64,000 bases of DNA from Heterohyrax brucei (taxonomy: Eukaryota; Chordata; Mammalia; Hyracoidea; Procaviidae): the NCBI GenBank assembly GCA_028571685.1, contig CM053162.1, positions 68,126,351 to 68,190,350 of the forward strand. Direction: 5' to 3'. Below, piece by piece: positions 1 to 10,882 of this stretch (positions are counted from its first letter, which is position 1; every line of letters begins with the position of its first letter). Position numbers and translations under genes: made by a program. Under the pieces are notes generated by a model. The model made no database searches and had not been told where the DNA came from. It worked only from the letters and a program-made list of their open reading frames with translations.

Positions 1-61
1 AGGTTTCTTAAGCTGCGGTGGAAATTGTGTGAGCATTGTCTAAGAACAAAAAGAAATTGTC

Positions 62-213
62 TACAAAACCAAAAACAACCCAAACCCACTGCCATGGAGT
101 CCCTCCTGAATTTACAGAAGCCGACGGCTGCATCTTTCTCCCACAGAGAGACTTTGAATTGCTAGCCTTTTGGTTGGTAGCCTAGGTCTTTAATCAATGT
201 GCCACCAGGGATC
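62..213 (-). mobile_element. AfroSINE, long-body subfamily
   Basis: The minus strand gives the tRNA-like head (plus strand ends in tgccaccagggatc) and a tail seen as aacccactgccatgga. The middle carries the extra block 'acagaagccgacggctgcatctttctcc' in split form, which marks the longer subfamily. The copy is diverged and the central part is shortened. Confidence 0.8.
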
Positions 214-418
214 TGAAAATGTCTGCAGAATAACACCTAAAACATCTTCAGAATAACAAAAATAACAAGATATTTGTGCAATAGGAAGCCTCAATTCTGG
301 ATAAAGGAGAAAGATACCATATTCCACTCCTATCTTGCACTAATTAGATAGATGATTATCTATAATTATTTAACCCCTGGAGAAAAGCATGGTAGTCACC
401 TTCTGTAAAAATTTACAA

Positions 419-447
419 TCCAACTCAACGGCACTTGGCTTGGCTTG
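419..447 (+). mobile_element. isolated SINE tail fragment
   Basis: Only the last ~29 bases of the cttggcttgg-tailed SINE subfamily are present, directly upstream of another SINE fragment. No clear target-site duplication is visible. Confidence 0.55.
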
Positions 448-527
448 AAACTCTGGGGCTGTTCTACTCTGTTACAGAGGCTAGCTAGAAGTCAGAATCC
501 ACTTCACAGCAATGAGTTTTTTTGTTT
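448..527 (+). mobile_element. AfroSINE 3' half
   Basis: Reads gttctactctgttacag followed by the ctagaagtcagaatcc block and a T-rich tail. The tRNA-like head is absent, so this is a 5'-truncated copy. Confidence 0.7.
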
Positions 528-580
528 GTCTTTTGGTCATTTTAGGTCTCAATTTTGATAACTATTAAATAAAAGAATAA

Positions 581-620
581 CTCCATGAGTCAGATCCAAC
601 TTGACAGTACTTGGCTTGGC
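581..620 (+). mobile_element. short SINE tail insertion
   Basis: About 40 bases running from the 'atgagtcagatcc' block to the cttggcttggc tail. The flanks aaaagaataa and aaagcaatat are only loosely alike, so a target duplication is not proven. Confidence 0.6.
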
Positions 621-930
621 AAAGCAATATATACATTCTCTTCCAGCTTTAGTTTCATATATTTGTATCACTTCATTTTCCAAAATCCCTGATACCTTGC
701 AACAAGTCTAGTCATATTTCTTTTGTGTATAAAAAAGAAAAAGAGAGATAAATACCTAAAAGTGCAAAGACTGAGTCTAGGGTGAAGTACATTCAAAATT
801 TAACTTCTAGTATCAAACTGTCCTCAAAAAGTTATTCTCAAACAATAACAACCATAACATTTTACAAAAACAACCTTTTCTCCATATCATTGATGTCATT
901 GCACAATTCAAGATTTTTAAAAACGTATGT
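621..930. other. no recognisable feature
   Basis: AT-rich sequence with no motif I can assign. The short open frame at 782-970 has low-complexity composition and no family signature. Confidence 0.5.
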
Positions 931-934
931 AAAT

Positions 935-1968
935 TTTGTTTGTTTGTTTTTTTTTATTATGATTGAATGAAAATGTACATTCCCATATAAATTTGCATGC
1001 CAAAGTATATGAAGCTCCCACTATTCTCCCTGTCCGGTGACAGCACACCCTTCCTCTCCCCTCCATACATGTCTTAGCCTCCCAACAACCTCCTGTCCCC
1101 TCCTCTTCACCCACTCCGCTTCCTCCAGTAAGAGGTCAGCAGGATGACATCCCATAGGTGCACAGAACCATAAAGTACACACATGATATGGTCACTCTGT
1201 GTCACCAAGTCCAATCCATTCCTGTCCGAGAGTTGATGTCCAGTATGATTTGCGGACAGGGGCAGCATCAGGGCCGGAGGCCATTCTCTCAGGGGAACTC
1301 TGAGGCCCCTGGACCATCAACTGTGGTCTTTCAGTGGAGATCTCAGGGGGCCCGTTTTTATTCTTGTGTTGCTCGCGAGACTCAGCTTTGGGAGCTCCAT
1401 CGCAGCTATCACTGGTGGTGGCCAGGCACCATCAGGTTCTTCCAGTCACAAGTCAGCGCAGTCACTCACTCACGTGGGTCTGTCTGTCTTCTGGGTTCTC
1501 TTTCTCCCGTGTTGTTTTGGTCATCCTTGGCGATTATCCATTCCTGCTGAGCTGGGATCATTTGCTGCACCCTCACACGGCAGCTTGGCAACTTTAAAGA
1601 CCCCAGATGCCCTCCACCAATGTGCAGAGGGCTCTCTTAGCAAAATGTTAGCTGTACCACTTGGCCTCGAATTCCCCTGAGAGCATGGTCCCCGGCCCCG
1701 GCCCCCCACCCCAGCTACTCTGTCCTTGCAAAATTGAGTTAAGATAGGAGGAGTAATCATGTTATGTTGAAGCCTAGTTAATATTGACCTTCTTTCTAAT
1801 GGGTGCCGTCACAGATTTCACCCAGCCAAGTCTCTATCAACTAATCTAAATCATCCTCCACTCACTCATCCTCCCTCCCCACCCTTGCAGCCTTTAAAGC
1901 GTTTTTTCTTCTATGTATGAGTCTGTTTTTAAGTTCTTATCGTAGGGGTCTCATACAATATTTGCCCT
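935..1968 (-). mobile_element. 5'-truncated L1, 3' UTR only
   Basis: This ~1 kb block is the same sequence as the 3' UTR of the long L1 at 20551-21545. Shared landmarks include gtacattcccatataa, cccactc...cttcctccag, the 'accataaag' block and agttcttatcgtagggg. The poly(A) tail appears as the T-tract near 945. Possible target duplication: cgtatgtaaatttt on the left and tgtatgtcaatatt on the right, with mismatches. The open frames inside (130, 104 and 87 aa) are chance frames in the GC-richer UTR. Confidence 0.85.
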
Positions 1969-2224
1969 GTATGTCAATATTAAAAAAAAAAAAATTCTTT
2001 CCTTCTTCTTCTTGATATTTGAAGCCAATCTGTATAAATTTTTACCTTGAATTTGCTGAAAGATTGAGCAAAAATGTCTCTGGGATTCAACTTTTTATAG
2101 ATGTTCAATTTATTAACAGCAATTACATTAATTGACTGATTTGCACCCTTAATCAATAAATTGTTTTTATCATTATAATGTTTATAACAGCAACAACAAG
2201 AAAATAACAGTAGCTGAGGATGCT

Positions 2225-2860
2225 CATGTACAGTCAAATGCTTTATGGGATTTGATTTCTTGGTATGGAGGTTTAGAGTCATGGTTTCATGAGACACGAC
2301 AGTTTATTGGTCTAATGTCGTATTTAGTGCTCCTGTTCTATCTCCAAGTCCCTTTCATAGTGCCTGAATTTAACAGCTATAAGCAGACTTGCAAGGTACA
2401 ATACTTGATCTCCATTCATCCAGAGCAACAGAGGAATGATAGTCAGGAATGAAAGGAGGAAATGGAATGTGTGGCTAATCACTGCCACAAAGAGCTATCT
2501 CTTTTGCCACGAGACCAAAAGAACTGAATGATGCCTGGCTATCATCACTGAGCATTTTGAATAAAAGTGCTATAGAAGAATCCTGATCAAAAGGGCAGAA
2601 ATACAGAACAGAAGTTCAAATTGTCGGGAATCTGGGCTTTCTGGAGTAATTAAGGCTGGATAAATCTCCAAATCTATTTCCTTGAGATGCATTTTAAGCC
2701 TAAATCGAAAGTATCTTCTGAAGTCTCCTTAAAACCAAACAGTAGTTTAGCTTAAGTAGTAAAGGATGCCTATCTTGAGTGTTATGCTTTTTAAAGAATT
2801 ATCTATATGTAGTCAAAGTGGCAACACTAACTCAAAAGTTTGGATAGGAAATTTAAGATG
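2225..2860 (+). mobile_element. old L1-like 3' UTR relic
   Basis: The stretch around 2508-2860 (gagaccaaaagaactgaatg, gatgcctggctatcatcac, gttatgctttttaaag) matches, from memory, a repeat common in afrotherian genomes that I associate with L1 3' ends. No coding sequence remains and the family assignment rests on recall only. Confidence 0.4.
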
Positions 2861-3039
2861 CAGTGAGTTGTGTCAATGACTAGGAAAAGTCCAAAAAGGG
2901 AGGATAAAGTTGTCTGCACAGCTTGAAGAATGGAATCAATGTCACTGAATTCCCTTGTGGAAGTGGCTGAATTGATATGTTCTTGTGTGTGTATTATCAA
3001 CAACCACAACAAAAATAAAAACAAAATGAATTTAAAAAA

Positions 3040-3150
3040 TCTCTCTGGGCTTCAATATGTAATAGGAGGAAATAATAGTAAATATCTCCAGGTTGATCGT
3101 GAGAACTAATCGGTTTATTCATGGAAAGATCCTGGATAACATATGGAAGA
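3040..3150 (+). mobile_element. MIR SINE fragment
   Basis: Order of 'gggcttcaatatgtaatagg', aataatagta and 'tgagaactaat' follows the MIR core and 3' region. Strongly decayed. Confidence 0.45.
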
Positions 3151-3573
3151 AAGAAAAACTACTCAGTGTTGTGAGATAAGGGTTCTATTAATTGTTTGCC
3201 ATTCTTAGAGACAACTTAGAATACGCAATGTGATGGATTCTACATATTTTTCTTTTTTATGTTGAATAGCACCTTTAGTATTCTCTGCTAAATTCCTGTA
3301 GTTAAATTGATCTGTTTCCGCTCCTACAAATGGAAAAAAAAGGGGGCATTGTTGTCTTTTGGAAAAATGAGCATGAATTTGCAATCCAATCTGTATATAG
3401 GGTGTTTGTCTTGTATGTTGATAAATACTGTTGTAAAGTCATATAATGTTGTTTGTATTAGTCTATTTCACAGTATGGGGACATTAACTGTTTATTTCAG
3501 TGCTTCTATATTGGAATAAAGCTGTGAGTGTAGCTATCTCAGTTACACAAGGAACATTTTCAAGGTTAACCAA
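3151..3573. other. no recognisable feature
   Basis: AT-rich sequence without a motif I can assign. The 70-aa frame at 3307-3519 shows no family resemblance. Confidence 0.5.
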
Positions 3574-3645
3574 AAAGAACCCAAGTCATATCTGTTGCCA
3601 TCAAGTTGATTCCAACTCAGCATGATCCTAAAAATGCAACAAGAG
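3574..3645 (-). mobile_element. AfroSINE tail fragment
   Basis: Contains gttgccatcaagttgattcc followed by actcagcatgatcct, the inverted tail-body boundary of the SINE. Head absent. Confidence 0.65.
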
Positions 3646-3838
3646 ATATGACTACGTGTTCAGTTGGGAACTATGTCATAATTTTCTCTGTCTTCTCATT
3701 TAGAGTAAATATACATATATTTTAAATCACTTATTTAGCTTTGCTTCACTTAGAGTTTTTGCAGACATTTTCAACCAGCTGTCTTTTGAAAACATTCTTT
3801 AATATTTTATAAGATACTTATTTTTAAGGTAATGTAAT

Positions 3839-3867
3839 CCGACTCGACAGCACTTGGCTGGCTTGGC
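3839..3867 (+). mobile_element. isolated SINE tail fragment
   Basis: A 29-base piece, ccgactcgacagcacttggc plus one further tail unit, sits alone in unrelated AT-rich sequence. No duplicated flank is evident. Confidence 0.55.
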
Positions 3868-4164
3868 TAGACTACAAATAGAAAATCAAGACCTGTGTCA
3901 TCTTGCTTAAGAAAATTTCCAACTCAAGCAGCCTATCTGGGAAACATAAAGAGTAGGAAGACACTCGATGCAGTGTTAATGGTCTTCCTCCTCTTGGAAA
4001 ACAATCCCAAAAACTTCCTATAAAATCTGTAATAAATACTTCCTTCAACAATAATATCCAGCTTGTACTTAATAGAGAGTAGGGGCCAGCTTTTAACCAC
4101 AAGGCAGGGAAATTGAAAACACCACTTTCTCCATGTGAGAAAGATGTGGCAGTTGGATTCTATA

Positions 4165-4815
4165 TAGCTTGTCATTGTTGCTACTAGGGGCCACGAATTG
4201 GTTCTCACTCATAGTGACCCCAAGAAGGAAGACCCTGCCTAGTCCTGAGCATCTCAGAGTCTTTCCTATTCTTGAGCCCTTTGTTGCAGCCACAGTGTCA
4301 ATTCATCTTGCTGAATGTCTTCCTATTTTTCATTGATGCTCTGTTATACGAAGCATGACATCCTTCTCCGGAGACTGGTCCTTTATGATAACATATCCAA
4401 AGTATGTGAGATAAAATGTTGCCATCTCTGATTCTAAGGAGCATTCCTGCTGTACTTCTTCCAAGACAGACTTATTTATACTTTTACTAGTCCACGAGGT
4501 ATTCGACAGTCTTTGTCAACATCATAATTCAAAGGTGTCAGCTCTTCAGTCTTCCGTATTCACTGTCCAACTTTTACATGCCAATGAAGCCATTGAAAAT
4601 ACATGGCTTGGATGAGATATATCCTTAGATTCAAAGTGACATCCTTCTTTTTAACACTTTCAGGAGGTCTTTTGCAGCAGATCTGCTCGCTGAAAATACA
4701 TCACCTTAATTCTTGACTGCTGCCTAAGGTGGGTGTTGACTGTAGACTGAAGTAAAATGAAATCCTTCACAACTTGAATATTTTCTCCCTCTATTATGAC
4801 GCTGCTCAGTAGAAC
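4165..4815 (-). mobile_element. RTE LINE relic, 3' part
   Basis: Collinear with the RTE at 62823-64000: shared blocks include the 'gttgcagccacagtgtca' region, 'gacatccttctcc', 'caaagtatgt', 'ttgactgctgc' and 'aagtaaaatgaaatcc'. It corresponds to the end of the reverse transcriptase frame and the 3' UTR on the minus strand. Many stops and indels; the 91-aa and 66-aa minus frames here are chance remnants. Confidence 0.8.
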
Positions 4816-4827
4816 ACTACTTTGTTA

Positions 4828-4912
4828 TCCCTGTAGAACCATTCTACTCTGTCTTGTATGGTCTCAGTAAGCCAGAATCAACTTGAGGACAGCAGGTTTG
4901 CTTTTTGTTTGG
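4828..4912 (+). mobile_element. AfroSINE 3' half
   Basis: Reads ccattctactctgtcttgta, then a 'gccagaatcaacttgagg' block and a T-rich tail. Abuts the RTE relic on its left. Confidence 0.65.
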
Positions 4913-4930
4913 GGAAGAGATCTACTTTCG

Positions 4931-5108
4931 CAAAGATGAAAGAAATGTATTATTACATAGTTTCTTACAATAATTCAAATAAATAAACAAGGTCTAATAG
5001 TTGGTCTTCATGCTATTCTTTTTATTTAGATACAACAACCTAGAATCATTATATGAACATAAGAAAACTGAAATGAAAACTATATGAATAATAGTATATA
5101 TACAATGT
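4931..5108. repeat. copy 1 of a local duplicated block
   Basis: About 178 bp that reappears at 5816-5989 with moderate divergence. Shared landmarks are caaagatgaaagaaat, agtttcttacaat, the 'ttggtcttca..gctattctttttattta' region, tacaacaa and the 'aatagtagtatata.acaatgtt' end. Homology stops at both ends. Confidence 0.75.
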
Positions 5109-5124
5109 TAAAAACTCAAGAACT

Positions 5125-5350
5125 ATGAAATATAGATTCAAATTCTTTATCTACCAGTTAAGAGCTGCATGGCATGAGGAAAATTGCTTAAATTCGATGT
5201 GTCAGTTACCTGTCCTAAGCAATCAGAAAGTCATATAAGCTGATTTATTATAATTTTGTCATGTAAATTAAAGTAGCAAATGTTGGCAAATTTCTTTTCA
5301 GAGTTTCTGGCATACAACAAGCATTTAACAAAAAGTGACTTTGATTATTC
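5125..5350 (+). mobile_element. MIR SINE relic
   Basis: Elements in MIR order: gcatggcatgaggaaaattg, a pyrimidine block, then 'gtttctggcatacaacaagc' and 'atttaacaaa', which resembles the MIR 3' part. Heavily mutated. Confidence 0.55.
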
Positions 5351-5635
5351 CGTAGTATGTCAATTGCAATAGCAATTTCTGTTTTCTCTTTGACTTTACA
5401 GGCTTTTCTTTACTCCCAAGAGGTAGGCTTAGTTTAAATATTTGATTGTATGTTTAATAAGTCTTATTTAAACTAATTTGGACATGGAACCGAAACACAG
5501 TTTGGGTAGAAATAATAGAAATAATGAAATGGTGTTTTTTATTTCTTTTGTCTTCCATCCATTATACTTCTAGATAAAGTGAATTCTGTTTGCTCATTCC
5601 AAACCAGTATCCCAATTTCTCCAAAATATATATAT

Positions 5636-5693
5636 GCCAAGTGCCGTCGAGTCGGATTTGACTCATGGCGACCCTAGGGGCCAGGGTAGAACA
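5636..5693 (-). mobile_element. short, little-diverged SINE 3' fragment
   Basis: A 58-base piece, gccaagtgccgtcgagtcgg onward to ccagggtagaac, sits inside an AT repeat. It is much closer to consensus than most full SINEs here. The AT-rich flanks hide any target duplication. Confidence 0.75.
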
Positions 5694-5815
5694 TTTATAC
5701 ACATATATAAATATGAATACTAATGTGATATGATGTAACGCAGACAAATAGATAGACATTGCTTTGTGGCACTGAGTGTCCATATTACCGTGACTGTTTT
5801 CATCTCAGTTCATCA

Positions 5816-5989
5816 CAAAGATGAAAGAAATTTATTCCTAAAGAGTTTCTTACAATACATAAAGAAACAATATTTGATACTTGGTCTTCACGGTATCCTT
5901 TTTATTTAGGTACAACAATCTGTAATCATGATACTATCATAGGAAAACACTAATGGAAATGGTATGAATAGTAGTATATACACAATGTT
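5816..5989. repeat. copy 2 of a local duplicated block
   Basis: Partner of 4931-5108 in the same orientation, offset by about 885 bp. Divergence includes small indels, for example around 'tacaataattcaaataaata' versus 'tacaatacataaagaaac'. Confidence 0.75.
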
Positions 5990-7027
5990 GTTTCAATGTG
6001 TGTAGGTTTCTCATTAGTAAATTTAATATTTTTAACTCTGTGTTAAACCTACTTCTGAATATATTTTTCTTTATGATTCCAACATCTGGAATCACGTAAT
6101 GTCAACAATTATTTTTTTGTCATGTCTACAAGTGTATCTTTTCCAATTCAGTCAGCCATTGTCAAACGACTATCCAGCTTTCATCAAAAGAAATGATAGT
6201 TTCAGTTCCAATTATTAGTCTCCAAGTCCTATGCTTCCAGTTCAGATACTCCACTGTCATAATCTTTTACTTTGTTCATGTGGTAATCAGTTATCGTGCA
6301 CTCCATACCTTCTAACTCAGACTTCATGAAAACTGTAACTTTAACCAACTCCACATATTTCAAAACTAATGGACTCCAGAGGAAGCACAGTACAAAGAAG
6401 GGAGGGGGAAGCACTTGGAAAAGGAAGAGAAGCATATTCAGAAGGAAAGATTTAGATCTGCATGTGGTAGGTTACACATAAAGACTTATCTTTTGATAAT
6501 TTAGCGCTGAGTTTTACTGGTTCTGGAATTGTGAATGGAATCTCCACTCTGTCCTTCTGAGGAGGATGCCCTCCGGCCTCCACCACTCTGCTCACCATAC
6601 TGTGCCCCAGTCTATTCATGGTGGGTCAGTTCTAGCCAATCGCGGGTACTTCTGGACCAATTCTCTCTTTCCTATTGCTCAGTCCAATTTCTCAACTTTC
6701 CCTTTGATGCTCAGGGCTCCTAGGATGTCATATACAATCAATTAGTTTATTCTTTTGCATCTTTGTTGTTACAGGGAACACTGGAAGTGTCTACCTGTTC
6801 TACTGTCTTGGCCAACCCCTATGGATATCTTCTCTGTAACTGATTTAAGACATAAACTGGTATTTTTTTTTTTTTTTTTGGTCAAGGAATTGGAAACTTG
6901 AAAGAGTGTTCTACCTACCTAAGTATTCAAGAACTAAAAATATGTTTGACAAATTCCATAACAATATGTATTTTTTGAAACCATTAGAGAACTGAGATCA
7001 CAGAGCAATGAAAGAAAATAAAACAAA
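5990..7027. other. no recognisable gene; T-tract at ~6861-6880
   Basis: No element assigned apart from a T-tract of about 20 bases. The 6535-6720 stretch is GC-richer and holds several CCAAT-like motifs (gccaatcgcg, accaattctc, tccaatttc), but no other promoter feature and no CpG island supports a promoter call. Confidence 0.4.
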
Positions 7028-7235
7028 AAATCCATTGCCATCAGGTCAATTCCGACTCATGACCACCCTGGGTGTCACAGAGAAAAACAGCCCTATAGCA
7101 CTTTCTTGGCTGTAATCTTCACAGAAGCTGATGGTTAAGCCTTTTTTCTACACACTAGTGAGTAGTTCAAACTTCCAATGTTTAGGTCAGTTGTCAGGTG
7201 TGAATACAAACCATTTGTACCACCCAAGGGTCTTC
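7028..7235 (-). mobile_element. AfroSINE, long-body subfamily, diverged
   Basis: Begins with ccattgccatcaggtcaatt and includes the 'cacagaagctgatgg' block of the long subfamily. The head end is badly decayed near 7200. Confidence 0.7.
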
Positions 7236-7276
7236 ACAGAGCAGCCAAGTAGCCTAAAGTGTAAAGATGATGCCTT

Positions 7277-7854
7277 TGTTATCTATCGTTGCTGTAAAGG
7301 AATTATCACAGGTGGATGACTTTAACAAACAGGTATGTGTTCTCTCATAGGTTAGGAGGCTAAAAGTTTGAATTTAGGGTGCCAGCTTCAAGGGAAGTCT
7401 TTTTCTATGTGTCAGCTCTGGAGAAAAGTCCTTGTCATCAGACTTGTGTCTGGAGTTTCTCATTGTAGGGAACTTCTCATTGCAGGGACCCGGTCTACAA
7501 AGGACATACATATTCCTGGCTTTTCTTGTTTGCTGTTAATGAAGTCTCTCCTTTTCCGCTCACTTGTCTCTCTTGAGATAAAAAAGTATCACAGATCATA
7601 CCCTAGAGAATCTCCCCTTAATGGAATTAGGCCTGTGACTTGAGTAAGGGTATTGCATCCCACCGTATTCCTATTTACCATATTCTAATCTTGTCTCATT
7701 AACCACACACAGAGAGTAGGATTTACAGCACTTAGGGAAATGATATTAAATCACAGAATGGAGGACAGTCACACAATACTGTGAATCGTGGCATAGGAAT
7801 AGTGGCCCAATCAAATGGACACACATTTTGGGGGTACATGATTCAGCCCATAAC
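7277..7854 (-). repeat. MaLR 3' LTR
   Basis: Left copy of the LTR pair, which is the 3' LTR in element orientation. It holds the uninterrupted sequence ctaatcttgtctcattaacc, the empty-site counterpart of the RTE insertion in the other LTR. Confidence 0.8.
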
Positions 7855-9060
7855 GTTCTACCCTTTGGTACCTAAACATTCACGTCCTTGCCATATGTTA
7901 AACATATTTACCCCATCATACCATCCCAAAAGTTTTAAATCAACTCCAAGTCCAAATTCTACCCTGGAGCAAAATCCCTGTTCATCTGTGAAATCTAGAA
8001 TACAAAGTATCTTCTTTCAAAGTACAGTGGTAGAACTGGCACAAGACAGATATTTCCATTACGGATGGAAAAAAGCAGAAGGAAAGAAGAGATAACAGGC
8101 AGTAAGCAAGATAACAGAAGAGATTAGCTCTCAAAGTTTGAGACTAATCCTCTGTTCTTTGAAAACACTGAAACAATGGTCCTGTTCTCTGGAGTCTGAG
8201 TGTTGATCACATTCTCCCGATTCTGTGTGGAGGCCCGCCAGTCCTGGGCTTCTGCTCTACTTTCCAGACTCACCAGAACTGCACCTCTGTTACATCACAT
8301 TTGGGTGGCCCATTCCGAGTCCATCTTAGCAGCTATTCCACCCCTTGGAGTGAGGCAGTCCTTATCGTTCTGTACCTTAGATACGGCAGCCCTGCCCCCT
8401 AAACAGCATATTTGGCCTTCTCTTGCTGGCCCTTGTTAAAGTCAGCCTGATACTCTGGAACTAAACTGGCAAAGATCTCATACTTTGAAACCTAGGAGTC
8501 TGTGTTCCCACCCTTTGAGACTAAGGAGGTGGTCCTTTGAGACCAATACACCTCTGGTTCCTGTGTTCCCTGTATCTTCAGCTTCTGCTTTCTACTTCAT
8601 TCACCTCTTGTTCCCTTGGCTCCTTGAGCTGGCCTAAGGTCTGTCTTCCTTGGACAAGTGTCTCAAAGCTCTTCAGCTCTACTGAGGAGTGCCTGAAAAA
8701 ACCCTATTCTGGTAGCAAATATCTACTAGAAGGCACTTAGCTCTCTTGCTCCGCGGGTCGGCTGCAGTGCTATCTCCCACTGGTCTCCTGGTTCTCCATC
8801 TGCTACTTCTGTACCACCGCTTCACGGCTTTTATGCCATCTCTGGAATTACAACTCTCCCCAGTCCCTTCTGAGTCCTCGTCTGAATTGTCTTTAGAATC
8901 CACAACTCCACCAACAGCCTTTTCAAGAAAATCGAAGCTTTCACTTCTAGGCAATTTAAAACTCTTTCAGACTCTTCTTATTACTCAATTTCTAGACCAC
9001 GTCCACATTTTTGATATTTGTTAGAGTAGCATCATACTCTTTCAGTTCCAAATTCTGTCA
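7855..9060 (-). pseudogene. MaLR internal region, decayed
   Basis: This is the degenerate internal region between the LTRs. MaLR internals descend from a gag-like region of ERVL relatives. The longest frames are under about 105 codons and are on mixed strands, so no protein can be made. The 'ccagtcctgggcttctgctc' and 'gaactaaactggc' blocks match, from memory, MST/MLT1-type internal sequence. Confidence 0.65.
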
Positions 9061-10108
9061 TGGTTATCTAGTGCTGTAACAGAAATACCACAAATGCATG
9101 TTTTACCAAACAGCTATTTAATGTCTACAGTTTAGGAGGCTAGAAACCCTAACTCAGAGTGCCAACTCCAGGAGAAGACTGTTTCTCTCTGCTGGCTCTG
9201 GAGGAAGGTGCTTGTCATAAATCTTCTCCTGGCCTAGGAGCTTCTCATTGCAGAGACCCCAAATACAAAAGACTCTCATGCTTCTGGATACTCTTTCTTG
9301 GTGTTAGTGAGATCACTTCCTCTCTGCTCACTATTGTTTCCTTTAATCTCTTGCAACATAAAAGGTGATATAGGGCACTCCTCAGATTAACTCCATTTAT
9401 TCAAGGCTTTGACCTTGAGTAACAGTGTTGCATCTTATTTAAAATAACCTAATCTTGTATTCTAAAGTAAGGGTGTCACCTTGAAGACTAAAATGCACCT
9501 GACCTAAGCCATGGTTTTTCAGTTGCGTTGTATACATGTGAAAGCTGCACCATGAACAAAGAAGACAGAAGAAGAGTTGATGCCTTTGAATTGTGGTGTT
9601 GAGAAGACTGTTAAATGTACCATGGACTGCCAAAAGAACAAACAGATCTGTTCTGGAAGAAGTCCAACCAGAGTGCTCCTTGGAAGCAAAGATGGCAAAG
9701 ACTGCATCTTACATACTTTGGAAATGTTGTCAGAAGGGATCAGCCCCTGAAGAAGGACACCATGCTTGTTACAGTGGAAGGTCAGCGAAGAAGAGGAAGA
9801 TCCTAAATGAGATGGATTGACACGGTGATCGTAACAGTGGGATTAAGCACAAAAACAACTGTGGACATGACACAAGACTGGGCAGTGTTTATTCTGTTGT
9901 TCATAGGGTTGCTATGAGTCGGAACTGACTCAACAGCTCCTAGCAACAACAGCAATCTTGTCTCATTAACCATAGGTAGGATCAGTGTTTTCAATCGGTA
10001 GGAAATTACATCAATTCACAAAAATGGAAGACAGTCACACAATTCTGGGAATCATGGCCTAGCCAAGTCGACATGCATCTTAGAGAGGGTATAATTCGAT
10101 CCATAACA
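9061..10108 (-). repeat. MaLR 5' LTR, split by RTE
   Basis: Right copy of the LTR pair, which is the 5' LTR in element orientation. Without the 9459-9961 insertion and its duplicated target it has a length similar to the left LTR. Confidence 0.8.
9459..9953 (+). mobile_element. 5'-truncated RTE LINE with 8-bp target duplication
   Basis: A 495-bp RTE 3' end starts within the 'aagtaagg.tgtcacc' region and ends with the shared RTE/SINE tail followed by a caacaacagc tail. It is flanked by aatcttgt at 9451-9458 and 9954-9961. The 75-aa plus frame (9593-9820) is a remnant of the region after the reverse transcriptase domain; the counterpart at 62849-63160 shares PKEQTDLFW and SAPWK. Comparison with the other LTR shows the empty site. 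Confidence 0.9.
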
Positions 10109-10523
10109 AATAAAGACATCCCTCTAAAGAGGCACAAGAAGTTCAGACAAGGATAGAATACAGAAAGAAAATGTGGTCACTGTACCTGTGACAAAGAAGA
10201 AATAAGTACAATTTTTAATGAATACCTAAAAATATTCCTGCAAGCTACTGACCTAAGTGGGGTGGGGCTTCTCCCACGATGGCAAGCAGTTTTTTTCTGT
10301 TGTTGTTGTTTTTTTTGATGGATTAGGAGCAGGAAGGGAGATCAAAGAGAGGTTTCTCATTGGGGCAAGCACAGTAAGGGTCAGACACTGTTCAAGAAAA
10401 TGTAAAAATCCCTGCCTCTCTGTTTTGACATTTCTTCCGACAAAGGAAATTCTTGATATCCTTTAAATCAGAGAAGAAAGAACAGCCACCACCAGGGAAT
10501 AGCTGCACAAAATTTACTATTGG
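10109..10523. other. no recognisable feature
   Basis: Nothing I can assign. There is a short TTG/T-rich tract around 10290-10317. Confidence 0.45.
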
Positions 10524-10532
10524 AAGAGTAGT

Positions 10533-10565
10533 CAGCCAGCCAAGTGCCATCAAGTCATGAGTCAA
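10533..10565 (-). mobile_element. 33-bp SINE-tail micro-insertion with target duplication
   Basis: cagccagccaagtgccatca plus 13 further bases is bracketed by aagagtagt at 10524-10532 and 10566-10574. Only the SINE/RTE 3' end was inserted, in reverse orientation. Confidence 0.8.
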
Positions 10566-10726
10566 AAGAGTAGTAGAAGAAGAAAAAAATTAAAAGAACA
10601 AACAAAAAAACAACTAGACCTATGAAATGGTCATATAACAGTCTTGGGCTTAATATGATTATGGTTCTCATATTTCTGGAGTAAGATAACAAGTGTCTCT
10701 TCCACCCAAAACCTGCCACAGATACC

Positions 10727-10882
10727 AAACCAAACCCACTGCCCCTGAGTCAACTGAGACACTTAGCAACCCTATAGGACAGAGTGGAACTGTTCCACAG
10801 TTTCTAAGGAGTAAGTGGTGGACTCAAACTGCCAACCTGTTGATTAGTAGCAATAGCACTTAACCACTATGGCACCATAAAC
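10727..10882 (-). mobile_element. AfroSINE
   Basis: Tail aaccaaacccactgcccctg, body ggacagagtggaactgtt, head ending in taaccactatggcacca. Nearly full length, diverged. Confidence 0.85.

Larger units (their letters stand above)
7277..10108 (-). mobile_element. MaLR (ERVL-type) endogenous retrovirus-like provirus
   Basis: Two related LTRs in the same minus orientation bracket about 1.2 kb of internal sequence, the classic layout of a non-autonomous mammalian-apparent LTR retrotransposon. The LTRs share a 'ttatctag' end, a 'cttctcattg' block, 'aatcttgtctcattaacc' and 'gacagtcacacaat'. The internal part ends next to the LTR with the typical 'tttcagttcc..attctgtca' junction. No intact gag, pol or env frame is present; all frames inside are short. 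An RTE copy interrupts the right LTR. Confidence 0.85.

Noticed and set aside
1158-1680. Overlapping 130-, 104- and 87-aa frames as a gene
   Set aside because: They lie inside a repeated L1 3' UTR and differ at the second copy (20551-21545).
6535-6723. Promoter with several CCAAT motifs
   Set aside because: No CpG island, TATA element or downstream exon supports it.
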